From Acidobacteriota bacterium (lineage in GTDB: Bacteria; Acidobacteriota; Terriglobia; Terriglobales; Acidobacteriaceae), in NCBI GenBank assembly GCA_021798235.1, contig JAJZMO010000210.1, positions 1 through 11,327 on the forward strand: 11,327 bases of DNA, in the 5' to 3' direction. Of the stretch, positions 7,664 through 11,327 are shown piece after piece. How positions within the stretch are numbered: position 1 is the first letter of the stretch; each line of letters starts with the position of its first letter. A model generated the notes under the pieces. It was not told the DNA's origin. It ran no database searches and saw only the letters and a program-made list of their open reading frames with translations. The position numbers were made by a program, and so were the translations under genes.

Positions 7664-8467
7664 GTGACTCTGGGCTCCATTTTCGAATCTGCGGCCATCG
7701 ACGCGGCCCTCAGAAACACGCCCTTCGCCGGTCAAATGCATTTCTTCCCATCCATCCATTCCACCAACACGCATGCCATGGCCGCCGGGGAACACGGCGC
7801 TCCGCACGGCAGCGTCTTCTTTGCCGACGAGCAAACCGCCGGACGCGGACGCAGTTCGCACCAATGGCAGTCACCGGCCGGTTGCGGAATTTATGCCAGT
7901 ATCCTGCTGCGGCCTACCATCGCTCCCGGAGATGCGCTCTGGTTCTCACTGGCCGCGGGCTTGGCGGCGCAGGATGCAATCGCACAGGTCACCACTCTCA
8001 AGACCGACCTCCGCTGGCCCAATGATCTTATGCTCGGCAAAAGAAAATTCGGCGGCATCCTCACTGAGATGAATGCCGAAGCCACCCGCATCCGCTATCT
8101 GGTCATCGGCATCGGCATCAATGTGTTGCATCCCGCATTCTCACCCGATCTCGCGCCGATTGCGACTTCGCTGCTCATCGAAACCGGCCTGCCCTGGTCC
8201 CGCCAGGAAATCCTCATCGCTTTGCTACAATCGCTGCACCGCGAAACATCCGCGCTGTCCGACCCTGCAACCAGCGATGCCGGACAGTCCAGCATTCTCG
8301 ACCGCGTCGAGGCAATGTCCACATGGGTGCGCGGCAGACGCGTACGCGTCGACGAAGGCGAAGGATTCACCGGAGTCACAGAGGGCCTCGACGCACGGGG
8401 CTTTCTACGTGTGCGCACGGCTCAAGGTTTGCGCACTGTCTTCTCCGGCGGCGTGCGCGATTTCTGA
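7664..8467 (+). CDS. birA: Biotin--[acetyl-CoA-carboxylase] ligase, catalytic type without DNA-binding domain
   Basis: This enzyme activates biotin to biotinyl-5'-AMP and attaches it to the carrier protein of acetyl-CoA carboxylase. I chose GTG 7664: it lies 4 bases after the nadC stop and gives 267 residues. The open frame extends back to an ATG at 7544, but that part overlaps nadC by over 100 bases and reads as out-of-frame shadow. Key parts: HSTNTHA (32-38) for biotin, GRGR (60-63) then W68 for the adenylate loop, RWPNDL (117-122), Lys128 in RKFGGILTE as the catalytic lysine, and VIGIGINV downstream. The C-terminal SH3-like domain is present (GFTGVTEGLDARGFLRVRT). The E. coli RRGR loop reads RSSH here. 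There is no N-terminal helix-turn-helix, so it should not act as the biotin repressor. GCGGAG at 7645-7650 is a possible but distant ribosome binding site. Confidence 0.92.
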   Translation: MTLGSIFESAAIDAALRNTPFAGQMHFFPSIHSTNTHAMAAGEHGAPHGSVFFADEQTAGRGRSSHQWQSPAGCGIYASILLRPTIAPGDALWFSLAAGLAAQDAIAQVTTLKTDLRWPNDLMLGKRKFGGILTEMNAEATRIRYLVIGIGINVLHPAFSPDLAPIATSLLIETGLPWSRQEILIALLQSLHRETSALSDPATSDAGQSSILDRVEAMSTWVRGRRVRVDEGEGFTGVTEGLDARGFLRVRTAQGLRTVFSGGVRDF

Positions 8468-8471
8468 GGAT

Positions 8472-8475
8472 GGAG
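8472..8475 (+). promoter_or_regulatory. Ribosome binding site of coaX
   Basis: GGAG stands 7 bases before the ATG at 8483, just after the birA stop. It is one of the best Shine-Dalgarno matches in the window and fixes the CoaX start so that the phosphate-binding motif begins at residue 6, as usual in the family. Confidence 0.55.
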
Positions 8476-8482
8476 ACCACTG

Positions 8483-9310
8483 ATGCTGCTCGTACTCAAC
8501 GTCAACAACACGAACACTCTCATCGCCATCTACAACCTGCGCCACGACGGCAGCACTGCCGATCTTCGCGCTACTTGGCGCATCCAGACCCGTCACGGTC
8601 AAACCGCTGATGAGTACGGCATCCTCATTCGCAGCCTCCTCGTAAGTGAAGGCGTCACCTTTGCCTCCATCCAGGACGTCGTCATTGCCTCCGTTGTGCC
8701 GCCCCTCGACTGGACCCTCCGCCAGTTCTGCGAACGCTACTGCACCACCAGGCCGCTCTTCATCGGTCCCGGCGTCAAAACCGGCCTGCCCATCCTCACG
8801 GACAATCCCACCGAGGTCGGCGCCGACCGTGTCGCCAACTGTATCGGCGCCTTTCGCCACTATGGCGGGCCCACCGTCGTCGTTGACTTCGGCACCGCCA
8901 CCAACTTCGATGTCATCTCCCGCAAAGGCGAATTCCTCGGCGGAGCCATCGCACCAGGCCTTACCATTTCTGCCGAAGCACTCTTTGCGCGCGCCGCGCG
9001 CCTGCCTCGTGTTGAAATTCGCAAGCCCACAAAAATCATCGGCACCAACACCATAGACAATCTTCAGATTGGCCTCTTCTGGGGCCACATCGGGTTGGTC
9101 GACTCCATCCTCGAGCGCATGATCGCCGAACTCGGCCCGGACACAAAATGCATCGCCACCGGCGGCCTCGCCAGCGTGCTCGCCGCGGAGTCCAAGTACA
9201 TCACTGAGGTCAACGAGCTGCTTACGCTCGAAGGCCTCCGCATCGTCTACGAAAATAACCGCGTCAGCAAAGACCGCGCGCACCCCACTCGCGGCGCGCA
9301 GCAGGGCTAG
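8483..9310 (+). CDS. coaX: Type III pantothenate kinase
   Basis: CoaX phosphorylates pantothenate, the first step of coenzyme A synthesis; it belongs to the ASKHA fold and is feedback-insensitive and cation-dependent. The 275 residues are typical. GADR (113-116) carries the catalytic Asp115; DFGTATNFD (135-143) is the second phosphate/cation motif; GGAIAPGL (153-160) and IGTNTIDNLQIGLFWG (186-201) complete the family pattern. The first motif, normally DxGNT, reads N6-V-N8-N-T here, so both the Asp and the Gly are replaced by Asn. The remaining motifs are intact, so the protein is probably active, but this is unusual. The final ~20 residues are a basic, poorly conserved tail. birA and coaX are neighbours in many bacteria (the Bordetella coaX homologue was first named baf). 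The next gene starts 1 base after the stop. Confidence 0.93.
   Translation: MLLVLNVNNTNTLIAIYNLRHDGSTADLRATWRIQTRHGQTADEYGILIRSLLVSEGVTFASIQDVVIASVVPPLDWTLRQFCERYCTTRPLFIGPGVKTGLPILTDNPTEVGADRVANCIGAFRHYGGPTVVVDFGTATNFDVISRKGEFLGGAIAPGLTISAEALFARAARLPRVEIRKPTKIIGTNTIDNLQIGLFWGHIGLVDSILERMIAELGPDTKCIATGGLASVLAAESKYITEVNELLTLEGLRIVYENNRVSKDRAHPTRGAQQG
9301..9306 (+). promoter_or_regulatory. Ribosome binding site inside the end of coaX
   Basis: GCAGGG stands 5 bases before the GTG at 9312 and lies within the last codons of coaX. It supports the GTG start, which leaves only 1 base between stop and start, and points to coupled translation. Confidence 0.4.
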
Positions 9311-9311
9311 C

Positions 9312-10016
9312 GTGCGGAACTACTTCAACTACTTCACTGAGATCGAAGAGCACTTCCAGCGCCGCCGCGGCACCCTGCTCCTGCTCTCCACGCTCGACTG
9401 GGCGTTGATTGAAACCTGGCGCGATGCCGGGGTGCCGCTCGAAGCCGTTTTGCGCGGCATCGATGCAGCCTTCGACAAGCACGAATCACGCCCCGCGAAA
9501 AGCTCTTCCCGCCGCGTCAACGGTCTCGCCTGGTGTGCGCAGGCCGTCATGGAAGCCGCCGAAGATATTCAGCAGGCATCCATCGGCATGGCCAAACCTG
9601 CGGCCACAACGCAAGCACAAGGCTTCGAACACCAGCGCATCGCCGCATGGCTCACACAGTGCGCAGACACGCTCGAAGCTGCGCAACTGGAAGGCCTCGC
9701 CGCCGAAACCGCACACGACGTCGTCCTGCGCCTGCGTGAACTTGCTACCGAAGCACCCTCCGTCGGCAACAACCTCGAATCCCTCGAACGCAACCTGCTC
9801 GTGCTCGAAGAAAAGCTCATGACCGTCATCCTCGCCACCACGCCGGAAGCCGACCTCATCGCCCTCAAGGAAGAAAGCGCACGCGAACTCGCTCCCTATC
9901 GCCGACGCATGCAGGCCGTGCAGATTCGCCAGATCGAAACCCAGTTCCTCCACAAGCGCCTCGTCGACAAGCACAAGCTCCCGCGCCTCAGCCTCTTCTA
10001 CATGAGCCAGGCATGA
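9312..10016 (+). CDS. Unknown mostly helical protein between coaX and the methyltransferase
   Basis: I cannot assign a family. The 234-residue product starts at GTG and has no signal peptide, membrane segment or metal-binding cysteine cluster, so it should be cytosolic. Residues 1-55 form one block rich in aromatics (NYFNYFTEIEEHF, then LSTLDWALIETW, GVPLEAVLRGIDAAF). A more variable Ala/Gln-rich middle follows. A long charged helical block from about 145 to the end includes LESLERNLLVLEEKL (likely coiled coil), ELAPYRRRM, and closes with LPRLSLFYM. It looks like two conserved modules joined by a spacer. I have a vague memory of similar proteins beside coaX in acidobacteria, which is not evidence. 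Coding is supported by codon use like its neighbours and by tight packing: 1 base after coaX and a 4-base ATGA overlap with the next gene. Context suggests a housekeeping role, perhaps with RNA or translation, but that is a guess. Confidence 0.8.
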   Translation: MRNYFNYFTEIEEHFQRRRGTLLLLSTLDWALIETWRDAGVPLEAVLRGIDAAFDKHESRPAKSSSRRVNGLAWCAQAVMEAAEDIQQASIGMAKPAATTQAQGFEHQRIAAWLTQCADTLEAAQLEGLAAETAHDVVLRLRELATEAPSVGNNLESLERNLLVLEEKLMTVILATTPEADLIALKEESARELAPYRRRMQAVQIRQIETQFLHKRLVDKHKLPRLSLFYMSQA

Positions 10017-11287
10017 AGCTCGAAATCGAAAAGGCCATCTACGGCGGCGCGGGCCTCGCCCGTCACGAAGGCAAAGCCATCTTCGTCCCGTTCACCCTGC
10101 CAGGTGAAGTAATTGAAGCCGAGGTGAAGCACAGCAAATCCTCATACGCGGAGGCAAGACTCGCCCAGATTCTCACGCCCTCGCCGCAGCGCGTCCAGCC
10201 GGCATGCCAACACTACGGCGTCTGCGGCGGATGCCATTATCAGCACGCGAGCTACGAAGAGCAGGTGAGGATGAAAACTGCCATTCTCCGCGAATCGCTC
10301 CAGCGCACACGCATGGTAGATATTCCCGAAATCGAAGCTATCATTGCCGCACCCCTCGGCTACCGCAACCGGATCCGCCTGCATATCCAGCAAACTCCTT
10401 TCGCCCTCGGCTATTTGCACGGGCGCTCGCACAGGTTGCTTCCCATCCGCGAATGTCCCATCGCAGATCCATCGCTCAATCACGCCATGCACACACTCCA
10501 GGACGAGTGCGCGCCGCAATTGTCTTCCTGGGCATGTGAAATCGAGATCTTCAGTGATCCCTCCGGCGGCAAGTTGCTCATCAGCATCTTTACGCACTCC
10601 GATGCTTCCGCCGCTGCACGCAAACTCAATGACCTCTGGCGCACCCTGCAAGCCGCAGTGCCCACCGTCGCTGGATGCGCCGCCTTCACGCTCCCACAAG
10701 GCAAAGGCTTCCCCACTCTCGCTGCACATGCGGGTGCCAATCACCTCGTCTATACCGCCGCGGGCGAACCCTACTGCGTAAGCTTCGGTTCCTTCTTCCA
10801 GGTCAATCATTTCCTCATTGACCGCATGGTCGCGGAGGTCTGCAACCATCACGGCGGCGCTCTTGCGTGGGATCTCTTTGCTGGCGTCGGTCTCTTCGCC
10901 CGTCAACTCGCGCGCACATTTTCCCAGGTCGTCGCCGTCGAAGCCGCGCCTGCATCTGTAACCGATTTACGCACAAATCTCCCCAACCAGCGCGTCCTCG
11001 CCAAAACTACACTTCAATTCCTCCAGAACGCGGCAAACAGACCCGCCGCCACTCCCGATTACGTCGTCCTCGACCCTCCCCGCGCCGGGCTAGGCACGCA
11101 AGCGGCTGAGCTGCTCGCAAACATCCGTGCCCCGCAAGTTACTTACGTTTCCTGCGACCCAGCAACTCTCTCCCGCGACCTCTCATCGTTGCTAAAATCC
11201 GGTTACCGCCTGCGGAAACTGCAGCTCATCGACCTGTTTCCGCAGACGTTTCATCTGGAAACAATCGCGCACCTGTCGCTCGCCTAG
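10013..11287 (+). CDS. rlmD: 23S rRNA (uracil-5)-methyltransferase, RlmD/RumA-like
   Basis: This is a SAM-dependent, iron-sulfur methyltransferase of the TrmA/RlmC/RlmD family, which makes 5-methyluridine in rRNA or tRNA. The 424 residues fit RlmD-like members. An N-terminal TRAM-type RNA-binding domain (about 1-55, with GGAGLAR) is followed by Cys65, 71, 74 (C-x5-C-x2-C) and Cys148, the [4Fe-4S] ligands. FFQVN (261-265) starts the catalytic part; DLFAGVGLFA (287-296) binds SAM; DPPRAGL (354-360) is motif IV; Cys381 in VSCDPATLSRD is the nucleophile; the closing FPQTFHLETIAHL holds the general-base Glu. The exact target (U1939-type, U747-type or tRNA U54) cannot be read from the sequence, so the symbol is tentative. 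Its ATG overlaps the stop of the preceding gene by 4 bases. The last 40 bases of the window hold no clear terminator. Confidence 0.93.
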   Translation: MKLEIEKAIYGGAGLARHEGKAIFVPFTLPGEVIEAEVKHSKSSYAEARLAQILTPSPQRVQPACQHYGVCGGCHYQHASYEEQVRMKTAILRESLQRTRMVDIPEIEAIIAAPLGYRNRIRLHIQQTPFALGYLHGRSHRLLPIRECPIADPSLNHAMHTLQDECAPQLSSWACEIEIFSDPSGGKLLISIFTHSDASAAARKLNDLWRTLQAAVPTVAGCAAFTLPQGKGFPTLAAHAGANHLVYTAAGEPYCVSFGSFFQVNHFLIDRMVAEVCNHHGGALAWDLFAGVGLFARQLARTFSQVVAVEAAPASVTDLRTNLPNQRVLAKTTLQFLQNAANRPAATPDYVVLDPPRAGLGTQAAELLANIRAPQVTYVSCDPATLSRDLSSLLKSGYRLRKLQLIDLFPQTFHLETIAHLSLA

Positions 11288-11327
11288 CGCCTCTGTTCCG
11301 GCTCTCCGGCAGTGCTCGAAGCTAGCC

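Noticed and set aside
11288..11327. CCGG-CTCT-CCGG as a terminator after the methyltransferase
   Set aside because: The 4-bp stem is too short, there is no T-run, and the window ends before a fuller signal could be seen.

Overview
The window is a high-GC bacterial chromosome segment in which every convincing gene lies on the + strand. Gene content, the C-ending codon preference and the pairing of a BamD-like TPR protein with housekeeping genes suggest an acidobacterium (Terriglobia/Acidobacteriaceae type). That placement is an inference from recalled gene styles, not a search. I see no mobile element, CRISPR array, tRNA or rRNA gene; this is a core-genome neighbourhood with some odd details.

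Layout. Positions 1-261 are an AT-rich non-coding stretch with a perfect 10-bp inverted repeat. A first run of genes follows: a UvrC-like protein with an eroded GIY-YIG site (262-1521), ribulose-phosphate 3-epimerase rpe (1534-2208) and a BamD/YfiO-like exported TPR protein with a long low-complexity tail (2255-3862). A hairpin terminator at 3882-3911 closes this run. A short promoter-like region with nested dyads precedes the second run: valS (3986-6769), nadC (6775-7659), birA (start corrected to GTG 7664, ending 8467), coaX (8483-9310), an unrecognised helical protein (9312-10016) and a TrmA/RlmD-type rRNA/tRNA uracil-5-methyltransferase (10013-11287). Gaps in this second run are 15 bases or less, and the last two genes overlap by 4 bases, so it is probably one operon.

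How the genes fit together. The second run mixes cofactor supply (NadC for NAD, BirA for biotin attachment, CoaX for coenzyme A) with translation (ValS, 5-methyluridine methyltransferase). The unknown protein sits between CoaX and the methyltransferase and is translationally tied to both.

Points most worth a second look: the UvrC-like protein that keeps the four-cysteine cluster and UVR motif but lacks the GIY-YIG catalytic glutamate and the whole C-terminal nuclease half; a sharp drop in GC and change of codon use in the last ~500 bases of valS; the NxNNT phosphate-binding motif in CoaX in place of DxGNT; the BamD-like protein without a recognisable lipobox; and the conserved-looking unknown gene. 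I do not see a wholly new multi-gene system here.
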